From: Deltaproteobacteria bacterium
GTDB taxonomy: Bacteria > Myxococcota_A > UBA796 > SXON01
Direction of reading: 5' to 3'
Length of the DNA stretch: 64,000 nucleotides
Assembly (NCBI GenBank): GCA_947445035.1
Contig: CANFCK010000002.1
Span: forward strand, 248,001 to 312,000
This document shows, one piece after another, positions 50,001 to 57,542 of this stretch (position 1 is its first letter; each line of letters opens with the position of its first letter). Position numbers and translations under genes: made by a program. Under the pieces are notes generated by a model. It was not told the DNA's origin. It did not search any database and saw nothing but the letters and a program-made list of their open reading frames with translations.

Positions 50001-50667
50001 CACCGACGCGGTGGCGGGCGGCACCGACTGCGACGACACCGACGCCAGTGTCAATCCCGACGCGACCGAGGTGTGGTACGACGGCACCGACCAGGACTGC
50101 GACGGCAACGACGCCGACCAGGACGGGGACGGCTGGGATGTCTCCCAAGACTGCGACGACACGAACGACAACATCTTCCCCGGCGCAGCGGAGGTCGCTT
50201 ACGACGGCATCGACAACGACTGCGACCCTGACAGCACCGACACCGACATCGATGGCGACGGATACGACGCCGAAGCAGTGGGCGGCGACGACTGCGACGA
50301 CGACGACGCCGTCATCAACCCCGGCGAAGAAGAGACCTGGTACGACGGCATCGACCAGGACTGCTCCGGCGGCAGCGACGACGACCAGGACGGCGATGGG
50401 CACGACGCGGCCTCGGCGGGCGGCGACGACTGCAACGATCTGGACGGCACCAAGATCACCCCCGAAGACTGCGGGATCGGCGACGACACCGGTGACACGG
50501 GCACCGACAGCGGCACCGACAGCGGCGGCAACCCCGACGACGACAACGGCGACGACCAAGTCGATGACGGCTGTGGGTGCGACACCAGCAACCCGGCGGC
50601 GGTCGCGCTTCCGGCGCTCTTGTTGGTCGGCGCGATGGTGCGGCGGCGCCGGGGCCAGGCGGTCTGA
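47074..50667 (+). CDS. Giant beta-helix surface protein with MopE-type repeats and MYXO-CTERM-like tail
   Basis: 1197 aa from ATG 47074 (ATG 47083 also possible), with signal peptide LVSLLALLAAFPAHA. Residues 20-900 are parallel beta-helix coils with the recurring motif GGAIYAYY / GGGIYxYY and NSTFTxN. Residues about 925-1130 hold four full and one partial MopE-type repeat (DCDDxDxxxxPGAxExxxDGxDQDCDG). A spacer DTGDTGTDSGTDSGG leads to a sorting tail: DDGCGCDTSN, a hydrophobic helix and RRRRGQAV, as in MYXO-CTERM proteins, which are cleaved and anchored on the surface in myxobacteria. The hydrophobic Tyr/Gly-rich face suggests adhesion. It is the largest gene here. Confidence 0.85.
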   Translation: MAAMLKLSLVSLLALLAAFPAHAATLDVDAAGSATYVTIQDAIDAAVDGDLIRVESGTYAEAIDFDGKMLNIYSRAGSASTIIDAAGGAGWAVQATSGEAPGTALEGFTVRNTGAGGVYVYNADFAMDDVIVEDLGSTGYYGPGLYVASSDVTVANSTFSGITGYVGGAVYASASTLDFSNTTFSDNWSYYGSAMYLTGSDVTLTDSTVDGNQSYYGGAGIYAYASSTVAGTNLAITNNIAGYGYGAGLLVSTSSDATLTGGEVSDNVATYATSGYYGAVWIETNSTLAATSVTFARNDGYGGAAATIYNYSEGSFDDCTFEDNSSLYYGALQLSTGSDATVTNSTFSGNTSGGYGAGIYASGTFTLDVTGSTFDSNVATSYGGAIYGYSYGEMTIVDSTFDANEASNGGAIWAQQLYDVLAVTDSTFTGNEATSGSGGAIYAYYYAEVDVADCTFESNEAASGGGAIVGYYLYDDVDVRNSTFTDNVASTGGGGAIFLYGYTGANLSSSAFSGNEGTSGGAIYAYYTLATVNATACSFDSNEAQGAGGAIYSYYQTEIEIQSCSFDNNIAYTEGGAFYAYYTVTPISVKDSTFTSNSADHGSGGGIYVYYDAEVELEGNTFTSNYAYTSGGGYFGAYLVNTQSLDDTFEGNTAEHGNGGGIDQDGVYAGYGESSFTNTVLHNNTAGYYGGGMLLNYQSVSVLDGLDVQGNVADRNFGGGIYAYGNTDLLVSHTNICGNTADEGGGVYTSYSTNAEWTNNVVQENVANYGGGMAFVTEYALAVTNNTVVGNDGASDGGGLYLYGVHGAFTNNLVGYSQDGDGLVVDDSDSAANSTFTYNDWYNNVSDDASGYVTSADLATMAGNIFLDPDLYDYTVDGDCTNDVLLPNGSSPLINGGDPTLSDPDGSVSDIGAYGGPGGEIADADGDGYASAIDCDDADASINPGATEIVGDGIDQDCDGADLTAAELDLDGDGHDTDAVAGGTDCDDTDASVNPDATEVWYDGTDQDCDGNDADQDGDGWDVSQDCDDTNDNIFPGAAEVAYDGIDNDCDPDSTDTDIDGDGYDAEAVGGDDCDDDDAVINPGEEETWYDGIDQDCSGGSDDDQDGDGHDAASAGGDDCNDLDGTKITPEDCGIGDDTGDTGTDSGTDSGGNPDDDNGDDQVDDGCGCDTSNPAAVALPALLLVGAMVRRRRGQAV

Positions 50668-50760
50668 CCGAATCCCCGTGGCGGCCGCCCTTGCGGTCGC
50701 CGCGTGCTCGCTACGGGCCAGAGGCCCTCCGCTCGCCCGCTGCCGCGGCGATAAGGCCCG

Positions 50761-52770
50761 CTGCTGCCCCCCCGCCTCCCCTTCACTGTCACCCGTCCCG
50801 ACGGCGCAACCCAAGCGCGCCTCGGCCGCCTGAGCACGCCCCACGGCCTCGTGGAAACGCCGCAGTTCATGCCAGTCGCGACTGCAGGCAGCGTGCGCGC
50901 CCAACGGACGGAATCGCTCGGTCCCGCCGGCGCGACGATGCTGCTCGCCAACACCTGGCACCTCTCGCGCTCACCCGGCGTCGAGCGGGTGGCGGCGCTG
51001 GGCGGACTGCACCGCTGCATGGGCTGGGACGGACCCATCCTCACCGACTCGGGCGGGTTCCAGGTGTACTCGCTGGGGGAACATGCCCGTCTCGATGACG
51101 ACGGCGTCGAGCTGACAGAGCCGACGAGCGGCCGACGGATGCGACTCACGCCCGAGTCGAGCGTGCTTTCCCAAGTGCGACTCGGCAGTGACATCGCGAT
51201 GGTGCTCGATCACTGCGTGGCGTCGACGGTGCCGGAGGCGGCGGCCCGCGACGCGATGGAGCGAACACATCGGTGGGCGCTTCGCGGACTCGCGGCGCGG
51301 GGAGACGCCACGACGGGCCTCTTCGCCATCGTACAGGGGGCCAGCCACGCGGCGCTCCGAAGCGAAAGCGCCACGCGCCTGACGCAGTCCCCTTTCGACG
51401 GCTTCGCGATCGGCGGGCTTGCCGTCGGCGAGGAACGCGAAGAACGCGAGCGGGTGACCGCGCAGGTGGCGGCGCTCCTGCCGCAGGACCGACCGCGATA
51501 CCTGATGGGCGTGGGCACGCCGCTGGACCTGCTCGAAGCGGTCCATCGGGGCGTAGACCTGTTCGACTGCATCCTGCCAACGGCGATGGCCCAGCGTGGA
51601 CGCGCCTACACCAGCGTCGGCCGCGTGGAGCTGCGCCGCGGGGTCTACGCCAACCAGGATCGGCCGCTCGATCCGGGGTGTGCGTGTGAGACCTGCCTCA
51701 CGACGAGCCGCGCCTGGCTCCACCACCTGTACCAGGCCAAGGAGCCGCTGGCGTGGACGCTCATCGGTCTGCACAACCTGCACTTCTGGCTCGGGCTCAT
51801 GACCCGGATCCGCGCATCACTCGTGGTCGGCGCGTTTGCGGCGCTCTACCAGGCGGACCGGACGACGCTGGACGCCTCCGACCTGGAGCACCCGGTGACG
51901 CCACCGCAGCCACCGCGCGCGGCGGTCGCGCCACCAGAGCAGCTCGGCCGCTGGCGGCTGCATCGCAACCCCGGCTTCGCCGGCGGCCCCGCCTTCACCA
52001 GCATCCTGGACGTGGACTCGGGCGAGGTCATGCACGCGGTGAGCGCGCCGGAGGAGGAGGCGCGCCGGCTGTACGTCGAGCAACCGCGGCTGCGGGAACG
52101 CGCCCTCGCCGGCGGAGAGCCGCTCGTGCTCTGGGACGTGGGCCTGGGCGCCGCGACCAACACGATGGAGGTCATCCGCGCCTGGGAAGAAGCAGGCAGC
52201 CCCCGCCCGCTGCGCCTCGTCAGCTTCGAGCGGGACCTCGACGCGCTTCGCCTCGCGCTCCTCCACCCCCACGCGTTCCCGCGCCTCCGTCACGCCGCTC
52301 CGAGCGCCCTCCTTGAAGGTGGTCGCTGGACAAGCAAACGCGCGGCGATCGAGTGGGAGCTCCGACTGGGAGACGTGCTGCAAAACCTCGCCGACGCGCC
52401 TGCTCCCGACGTCATCCTCTGGGACCCCTTCTCGTTCAAGGTCGACGCTCCGTTGTGGTCGCTCGCCGCCTTCCGCGCCATACGCTTGGCCTGTCGCGAC
52501 CGTTCCGCCGAGCTCTACACCTACTCGAATTCAACCGCCGTCCGCGTTGCGCTGCTCCTCGCCGGCTTCTACGTGGCTCCAGGCGTCGCAAGCGGTCCGA
52601 AGAAGGAGACGACCGTGGCCCTCTGCCAGCCCGATGGTCGCTCGCTCCTCGGCGCACCGTTCCTGGAAAAGTGGCGGCGCTCCGCGGCGCAGTGGCCGGG
52701 CGGCGTCGACCCGTCGGAGCACACGGCGCTCGAAGGAGCGCTTCTCGCTCACCCGCAGTGGGCCCTGTAG
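50761..52770 (+). CDS. tRNA-guanine transglycosylase fused to MnmC-like methyltransferase
   Basis: Two-domain protein of about 669 aa. Residues 1-375 are a Tgt: conserved N-terminus (LGRLSTPHGLVETPQFMPV), ILTDSGGFQV, GFAIGGLAVGEE, LMGVGTPLDLLEAVHRGVD and the zinc site CACETC with a His pair. The nucleophile Asp lies in FDCILPTAMAQRG; the usual PTRNARNG reads PTAMAQRG. Residues about 400-650 match DUF752/Methyltransf_30, the SAM-binding domain of MnmC: WDVGLGAATNTMEV, LRLVSFERDLDAL, VILWDPFSF, and TYSNSTAVRVALLLAGFYV. No ATG, GTG or TTG precedes the conserved N-terminus after the in-frame TAA at 50752; CTG 50761 (AAGG upstream) is the likely start, otherwise GTG 50851 with a truncated N-terminus. 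Confidence 0.82.
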   Translation: MLPPRLPFTVTRPDGATQARLGRLSTPHGLVETPQFMPVATAGSVRAQRTESLGPAGATMLLANTWHLSRSPGVERVAALGGLHRCMGWDGPILTDSGGFQVYSLGEHARLDDDGVELTEPTSGRRMRLTPESSVLSQVRLGSDIAMVLDHCVASTVPEAAARDAMERTHRWALRGLAARGDATTGLFAIVQGASHAALRSESATRLTQSPFDGFAIGGLAVGEEREERERVTAQVAALLPQDRPRYLMGVGTPLDLLEAVHRGVDLFDCILPTAMAQRGRAYTSVGRVELRRGVYANQDRPLDPGCACETCLTTSRAWLHHLYQAKEPLAWTLIGLHNLHFWLGLMTRIRASLVVGAFAALYQADRTTLDASDLEHPVTPPQPPRAAVAPPEQLGRWRLHRNPGFAGGPAFTSILDVDSGEVMHAVSAPEEEARRLYVEQPRLRERALAGGEPLVLWDVGLGAATNTMEVIRAWEEAGSPRPLRLVSFERDLDALRLALLHPHAFPRLRHAAPSALLEGGRWTSKRAAIEWELRLGDVLQNLADAPAPDVILWDPFSFKVDAPLWSLAAFRAIRLACRDRSAELYTYSNSTAVRVALLLAGFYVAPGVASGPKKETTVALCQPDGRSLLGAPFLEKWRRSAAQWPGGVDPSEHTALEGALLAHPQWAL

Positions 52771-52975
52771 CCGATCGAACGCACCAACTCAGGGATCGCC
52801 TCCGCGGCCACCGCCCGGCTGCAAAAGAAGCCCTGATGCTCGTCGCAACCGAGCGCCCGGGTCACGATAGCGGCGACGATCGAGCGAGGCGCCGGTCGGC
52901 GTCGCAACTGAAGGCCTGCCCCTCGATCGACGTCATGAATCCACGCACCTTGGTGTGCTCGAAGGTGATGGCACG
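52749..52975 (-). pseudogene. Remnant of an EAL-domain (c-di-GMP phosphodiesterase) gene
   Basis: On the minus strand, RSIVAAIV and GCDEHQGFFCSRAVAAEA in one frame, preceded in another frame by KVRGFMTSIEGQAF, read like the last third of an EAL domain (KxD-x-F ... raIv-aii ... LGCD-QGy-x-rP-pae) with an internal deletion, a frame change at about 52870 and stops. It overlaps the last codons of the tgt fusion gene (3' end 52770). No upstream EAL part is visible. A chance match cannot be excluded. Confidence 0.4.
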
Positions 52976-52997
52976 ACATCTTGCCACGGCCAACCGG

Positions 52998-55190
52998 TCA
53001 TTGATAGCGGAAAAGCAGCGTCCCGCCCGCCCGCAGCTCCGCGTGCTCGAACGTTGGCGCGCTCCACTGCACCCCGTTGAGTTCGATCCCGACGAGGCTT
53101 CCCTCCCCTTGCTTGGAGACCACGAAGGTCCCGTCGCCAATGGGCACCTCCAGCCTCTCGAACGCCGGCTCCCCGAGAATATAGTTGGGCGTGCCCGCGA
53201 TTGGGTAGAACCCCGAGGCGGCAAAGAGGTACCACGCGGAGAGCGTCCCGGCGTCATCGTTGCCGGCGAGACCGTCCGGGTCGTTGTGGTACTGAGTTTC
53301 CATCAGCCACGCCACCCATGCGCGCGTGGCGACGGCGTCGCCCCACAAGGTGAAGAGCCAGGCCGCGTGGATGTCGGGTTCGTTTCCGTGCCAGTACCAA
53401 GTGCCGGGGCCGATGATCTGGCCCTCGCCGCGCGCATTCACGAAGAACGTTTCGAGTCGGGCCCTGGCGGTCGCCTCCCCCCCGAGCACCGTCGCCAGCC
53501 CGTCCGCGTCCCACGGCGCCAACCACAGGTACTGCCAGGCGTTGCCTTCGACGAACTCCTCCTCCCAGCCCAACGGGTTCACATCTTCTTCGAAGGTGCC
53601 ATCGCTGTACCGGGCATGGAACCAGCCCTGATCGACGTCATAGAGGTTTTTGTACAGGCCCGCCCGCCACGCGAAGTGCTCCGCAGACGTCGTGTCGCCA
53701 AGATGTTCGGCGGCGGCCACCAGCGCCGCGTCCGCCCACGCCAACTCAAGCTGCCACGCGACGCTGCCGCCCAGCACGTCCTGGGGGATAAAACCCAGCG
53801 ATTCCAACTCAGCGATCGCCGGCCGTGCGTTGTACGGGTAGTCGCCTTCACCTCGCGCTTGGGCCACCATCATCGGCCAGGCAGCATCGATGTCCCAGCC
53901 CGGGACCCCCTTCACGATCGCGTCGGCCAGAGCGATGTCCGCAGGGGCGCCGATCATGCTCCCGCCCTCGGTCTGCGCCACGGGCCACCGCGGAAAGGCG
54001 CCGCCCTGTTCCGCCATCGCGACCAGGGATTGGGCGAAGCTCGCCGCGTCCTCGGGAAAGTACAGATCGAAGGCCGGGTGGGCCGTCCGGTAGGTGTCCC
54101 AGAGCGAAAGGTCGCTGTGGTAGCTCCAACCATCGGCCTGGTGGATCGCGCCGTCAAAGCCGATGTATCGCCCGTCCACATCCGAGTAGAGCGTGGGCAT
54201 CTGCAACAGATGGTAGAGCGACGTCCAGTAGATCGCCGCCTCGTCCTCCGTCGCACCTTCGATCGACCAGCCGTCGAACCGCTCTGCCCACAGCTCCCGC
54301 GTCTCCGCCTCCGTCACGTCCACGGACTGGTCCCCGGGCAGCTCCGCGTCCAGGTTGGCCTGGGCCTCGGCAACCCCAATCAGCGAAACGCCCACGCGGA
54401 TCCGCGCTTCCTTGGCGGTGAAGTGCAGAATCGCGCCGACTTCGTTGCCGGTCGAGGCGGCCGGCGCACCGGGCAGGGGCTCCCCCTCGGACCACGTGCT
54501 GGCCGAGGCGATGCCGGTATCGACGACGGCGTAGAAGTAGATCGGAAAACTGCCCCCGAAGCTGTCGTCGTTGGTCATGAACCCGGTCACGATCCCAGCG
54601 GCGACGTCCACGTCGATCGCGGCGCCCAGGTTGGTCCCGTAGGAGACGTACCCGAGGTCAATCGCCAGGGTCGGATCGACCGTCGCCTCCGGGAAGAGGT
54701 ATCGGTGGTGGCCAGCGTGAAGCGTCGCGGCCAACGACACCTCGATTCCATCGGCGAGGACAACGTCGTAGCGGCCAGGCCTCGCCGATTCTTCATCGTG
54801 GGAGAAGGGCTGGCGCCAGTCCGCAGGCCCGCGCGCGGTTTCCGGGATGCCGTCACCGGGCATGAACAGGATGTCCCCCAACGCGGGCACCCCCACCCCG
54901 TGCATGTGGAGGTGGGAGAACCCCTCGATGTGACCGTCGGGGTACCAGTAGCCGGAGCAATGAAACGCCCCGAAGCCGTCGCCCCCGTTGCTGGTGTCCG
55001 GGCCGAGCTTCACGAGTCCGAACGGCGCCGTGGCCGCAGGCGTGGCCGAACCGACCCTGTAGCCGAGGCCGCCGGTGCCGATGAAGGGATCAACCTGCGA
55101 CAGCGGGTCGACCTCGCGGGCCGGCTCGACCTCGGGTTCTGGACAACCGACGAGGGTCAAAAGGCCTAGGGTCGTTTTTCGTCCAGCCAT
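52998..55190 (-). CDS. Glycoside hydrolase family 92 alpha-mannosidase-like lipoprotein
   Basis: 730 aa from ATG 55190; signal TTLGLLTLVGC with lipobox LVGC. GH92 features are strong: DPFIGTGGLG near the start, TAPFGLVKLGPDT, FSHLHMHGVG, the catalytic WEEEFVEGNAWQYLW (acid Glu) and GNDDAGTLSAWYLFAASGFYP (base Asp pair), all in family order and at family length. GH92 enzymes are calcium-dependent exo-mannosidases that trim alpha-1,2/1,3-linked mannose. The lipid anchor puts it on the surface. The start lies only 2 nt from the start of the divergent sulfotransferase-like gene. Confidence 0.92.
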   Translation of the reverse strand: MAGRKTTLGLLTLVGCPEPEVEPAREVDPLSQVDPFIGTGGLGYRVGSATPAATAPFGLVKLGPDTSNGGDGFGAFHCSGYWYPDGHIEGFSHLHMHGVGVPALGDILFMPGDGIPETARGPADWRQPFSHDEESARPGRYDVVLADGIEVSLAATLHAGHHRYLFPEATVDPTLAIDLGYVSYGTNLGAAIDVDVAAGIVTGFMTNDDSFGGSFPIYFYAVVDTGIASASTWSEGEPLPGAPAASTGNEVGAILHFTAKEARIRVGVSLIGVAEAQANLDAELPGDQSVDVTEAETRELWAERFDGWSIEGATEDEAAIYWTSLYHLLQMPTLYSDVDGRYIGFDGAIHQADGWSYHSDLSLWDTYRTAHPAFDLYFPEDAASFAQSLVAMAEQGGAFPRWPVAQTEGGSMIGAPADIALADAIVKGVPGWDIDAAWPMMVAQARGEGDYPYNARPAIAELESLGFIPQDVLGGSVAWQLELAWADAALVAAAEHLGDTTSAEHFAWRAGLYKNLYDVDQGWFHARYSDGTFEEDVNPLGWEEEFVEGNAWQYLWLAPWDADGLATVLGGEATARARLETFFVNARGEGQIIGPGTWYWHGNEPDIHAAWLFTLWGDAVATRAWVAWLMETQYHNDPDGLAGNDDAGTLSAWYLFAASGFYPIAGTPNYILGEPAFERLEVPIGDGTFVVSKQGEGSLVGIELNGVQWSAPTFEHAELRAGGTLLFRYQ

Positions 55191-55192
55191 GT

Positions 55193-56578
55193 TTGCGGTC
55201 TAATCCGCGCCCCGCTCTGATCACCACGTTACGCGCCCCACTCGGAGGCCGCCTGCCCGCTCTCCTGCTGTCCCTTTCGCTGCTCGCCTGCACCGCCGAA
55301 GCGCCGGATGTGCGGACTGTAGGCAAGGTCAAGGTTCGCCAGGAGCGGGACACGCCGCTGAGCCTCGTGGAGTGGACACCGCCGCGCGGCCAACAGAGCC
55401 GGGCGGTCACCGAAGAAGAGGGCGGCGATCAACTTACCACCGAGTGGCGAGACGGCACCGGTGAGCCCATCGAACTGGCGATGCTCGGTCTCGCCGCGAG
55501 CACCGCCTACCGGGCCTGGGTCGAGTTGGAGGACGGTGCCACCTCCGACGCGATCGAGTTCGTGACCGACCCGGTGCCCGCTGAGTTTCCGGACTGGACG
55601 ATCAGCGGCGACCCGGGCTGGCGGGGGTGGATGCTGACCGAAGTGATGGGCTCGGGCCGGCGTGCCGTGCTCCTGGACGCCAAGGGCCGAACGGCGTGGT
55701 ACTCCGAACGATTCCCCTCGTCAGACCCGACCATCCGTGCGGCGTTGCGCCAAGAAGGCGACGGCATCTGGGTCCTCACCGAATCGTCGGGCGCGGGATT
55801 GGCGCGCCTGCGCGCCTACGGATGGGACAGCGTCGAGATCGCGTCGTACACGGTAGGCCGGTGGACCCACGACTTCGTCGTGATGTCGACGGGCGAGTTT
55901 TTGTGGCTGGAGGACGACTGCCGGCGGGTCGGCAACGGCGAGACCGCCTGCGGGGAGCGGGTGATGCGTGGCACTGTGGACGACCTCGACGCGGCCGTCG
56001 AGTTGTGGTCGGTCTTCGACGACTTCGATCCGCAGGTGGACGGCATCGTGCGTCCCGACGGCGACTGGACCCACGCCAACGCCATCGACGTCGATGAAGC
56101 CGCTGGGCGGATCAGCGTCGGACTCCGCGGGCTGTCGGCCATCCTCCAGCTTGACCTCGACACCGGCGCCGTGCTTCGGCAGATCGGCGGGCCGCACTCC
56201 GACTTTGTCCCCGCCGACGCGGACTCCACCCTCGACGGGCAACACCAGTTCGACTTCTTATCGGCCGACACCGCCATCATCTATGACAACCGCGCTACCG
56301 AGGACGTCTCGCGCGTGGTGACGATGGAATTCGACGACGACGCGGGCACCATGACCGCTGTCGGTGTCATCAACCCCGACCCGGAGCTGTGGGGCTACTT
56401 CCTCGGCGACGTAGACCGGTTCGGCTCCGGAACCCTCGTCACCTGGTCCTCGGCAGGCATCATCGCCAAGTACGACCCTGACGGCGTCGAGGACTGGAGC
56501 CTGGCCTCAAACCTGGGCGTTGCCTTCGGCTACACCACTCGCATCACCGCGCTCCCCGGCATGGCCGCGGTCGAGTGA
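55193..56578 (+). CDS. Arylsulfotransferase (ASST)-like lipoprotein
   Basis: 461 aa. The only usable start near the signal is TTG 55193; signal PALLLSLSLLACTA with lipobox LLAC. A short Fn3-like N-terminal part precedes a six-bladed propeller region with ASST-type features: WMLTEVMG, DWTHANAIDVDEAAGRISVG with the His used in sulfate transfer, VLRQIGGPHSDF and LDGQHQFDFL. ASSTs transfer sulfate between phenolic compounds without PAPS. Its role is inferred; it may only bind. Terminates at the hairpin at 56588-56631. Confidence 0.7.
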   Translation: MRSNPRPALITTLRAPLGGRLPALLLSLSLLACTAEAPDVRTVGKVKVRQERDTPLSLVEWTPPRGQQSRAVTEEEGGDQLTTEWRDGTGEPIELAMLGLAASTAYRAWVELEDGATSDAIEFVTDPVPAEFPDWTISGDPGWRGWMLTEVMGSGRRAVLLDAKGRTAWYSERFPSSDPTIRAALRQEGDGIWVLTESSGAGLARLRAYGWDSVEIASYTVGRWTHDFVVMSTGEFLWLEDDCRRVGNGETACGERVMRGTVDDLDAAVELWSVFDDFDPQVDGIVRPDGDWTHANAIDVDEAAGRISVGLRGLSAILQLDLDTGAVLRQIGGPHSDFVPADADSTLDGQHQFDFLSADTAIIYDNRATEDVSRVVTMEFDDDAGTMTAVGVINPDPELWGYFLGDVDRFGSGTLVTWSSAGIIAKYDPDGVEDWSLASNLGVAFGYTTRITALPGMAAVE

Positions 56579-56587
56579 CAAAAACGC

Positions 56588-56631
56588 CGAAGGGCGCGAC
56601 CCCGGTAGAGGCCGCGCCCTTTCCCCCTTTT
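56588..56631. terminator. Bidirectional intrinsic terminator
   Basis: Perfect 9-bp stem AAGGGCGCG / CGCGCCCTT around a 14-nt loop, flanked by an AAAAACG run on one side and CCCCCTTTT on the other, exactly between the convergent ASST-like (ends 56578) and DUF11-like (ends 56637) genes. Confidence 0.75.
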
Positions 56632-56636
56632 GGGAA

Positions 56637-57425
56637 CTATAGGCAAACCCGGTAGGGCGAGACGTAGGACGAGTAGCCGCCCAGGCCGTCGGGGAAGTGG
56701 GTCATCCCTTCCCAGCAGTTGGCGTCCACGCCGTAGCCGACGAACTCGGCTTCCACGCCCGCGGTGGTGGCGTAGTAGAACTCCAACATGTTGCCCGTCA
56801 CGGTCCACTCGCCAAAGTAGTCGGGGTAGTCGGCGAAGGAGATGTCCCCGTCGGCCTCGAGGGTTGCCACGTGGGTGGAGATCGAACTCGGGTAGAGCTC
56901 GCACTCGTAGTAGGACTCGAGGCTCGTCCCCGTGCAGTGCGAGTTGTCGACGTCGGTGTCGACCGTCGGGGCCGCGACCGTGACGTTGCTGGGGTTGCCG
57001 ATCTCGGTGTCGACGTTGTTGCCGAGCGGGTCACCCGAGGTGGTCGTGGTCGCGGTCGTCGAGAAGTCGAGGGTGCCGGCGCTCTCGGGGAGGGCGATGT
57101 TCACCGTGGCGGTGGCCGAGGTGCCCTTGTTCACGGTGCCGACGTTGCAGGTGACCAGCGTGCCGCTGCGGCTGCAGGTGCCGGCGGTGGTGCTGATGGT
57201 GCCGAGGACGCCCATCACGTGCACCGTGGGGGAGGTGTTGGTCTGGGGAAGCTGGATGAAAAGTTTGACGCCGGAGGCGTTCTTGTTGGTGCTGACGTTG
57301 CTGACCTTGAACGTCCAGGCGCCGGACGCGTCGACCGCGTAGCTGGCCGGAGCGGTGATGGTGGTGGTGAGGTCGGGGACGGGGGCGGCGAAGGCGGACG
57401 AAGCGGCGAGGATGAGAGCGAGCAT
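56637..57425 (-). CDS. Secreted protein with DUF11-like domain
   Basis: 262 aa from ATG 57425; signal [17 protein letters not shown] with an A-x-A cleavage site. Residues 18-135 read like a DUF11/CARDB beta-sandwich ([33 protein letters not shown]). Residues 150-262 form a Tyr/Cys-rich unknown domain ([35 protein letters not shown]) with four Cys. No anchor motif, so probably released or surface-bound by its domain. Confidence 0.75.
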   Translation of the reverse strand: MLALILAASSAFAAPVPDLTTTITAPASYAVDASGAWTFKVSNVSTNKNASGVKLFIQLPQTNTSPTVHVMGVLGTISTTAGTCSRSGTLVTCNVGTVNKGTSATATVNIALPESAGTLDFSTTATTTTSGDPLGNNVDTEIGNPSNVTVAAPTVDTDVDNSHCTGTSLESYYECELYPSSISTHVATLEADGDISFADYPDYFGEWTVTGNMLEFYYATTAGVEAEFVGYGVDANCWEGMTHFPDGLGGYSSYVSPYRVCL

Positions 57426-57542
57426 GATCTTGATTCCGGGGTGGGTGGACCGCGGCGGGGGTCGCCGTCGGTGAATGCACTGTCGCCCACCGGATCGCCC
57501 GCAGCTACGAGTCGTCAGATCGGCGTCAGATTAGACTTCCGG

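Noticed and set aside
48073..50961. 962-residue minus-strand open frame antisense to the giant beta-helix gene
   Set aside because: Very Val/Ala-rich with no start context; the plus strand has signal peptide, repeats and sorting tail.
52353..55169. 938-residue plus-strand open frame antisense to GH92 and tgt
   Set aside because: Spans an obvious GH92 gene on the minus strand and shows no recognisable domain.
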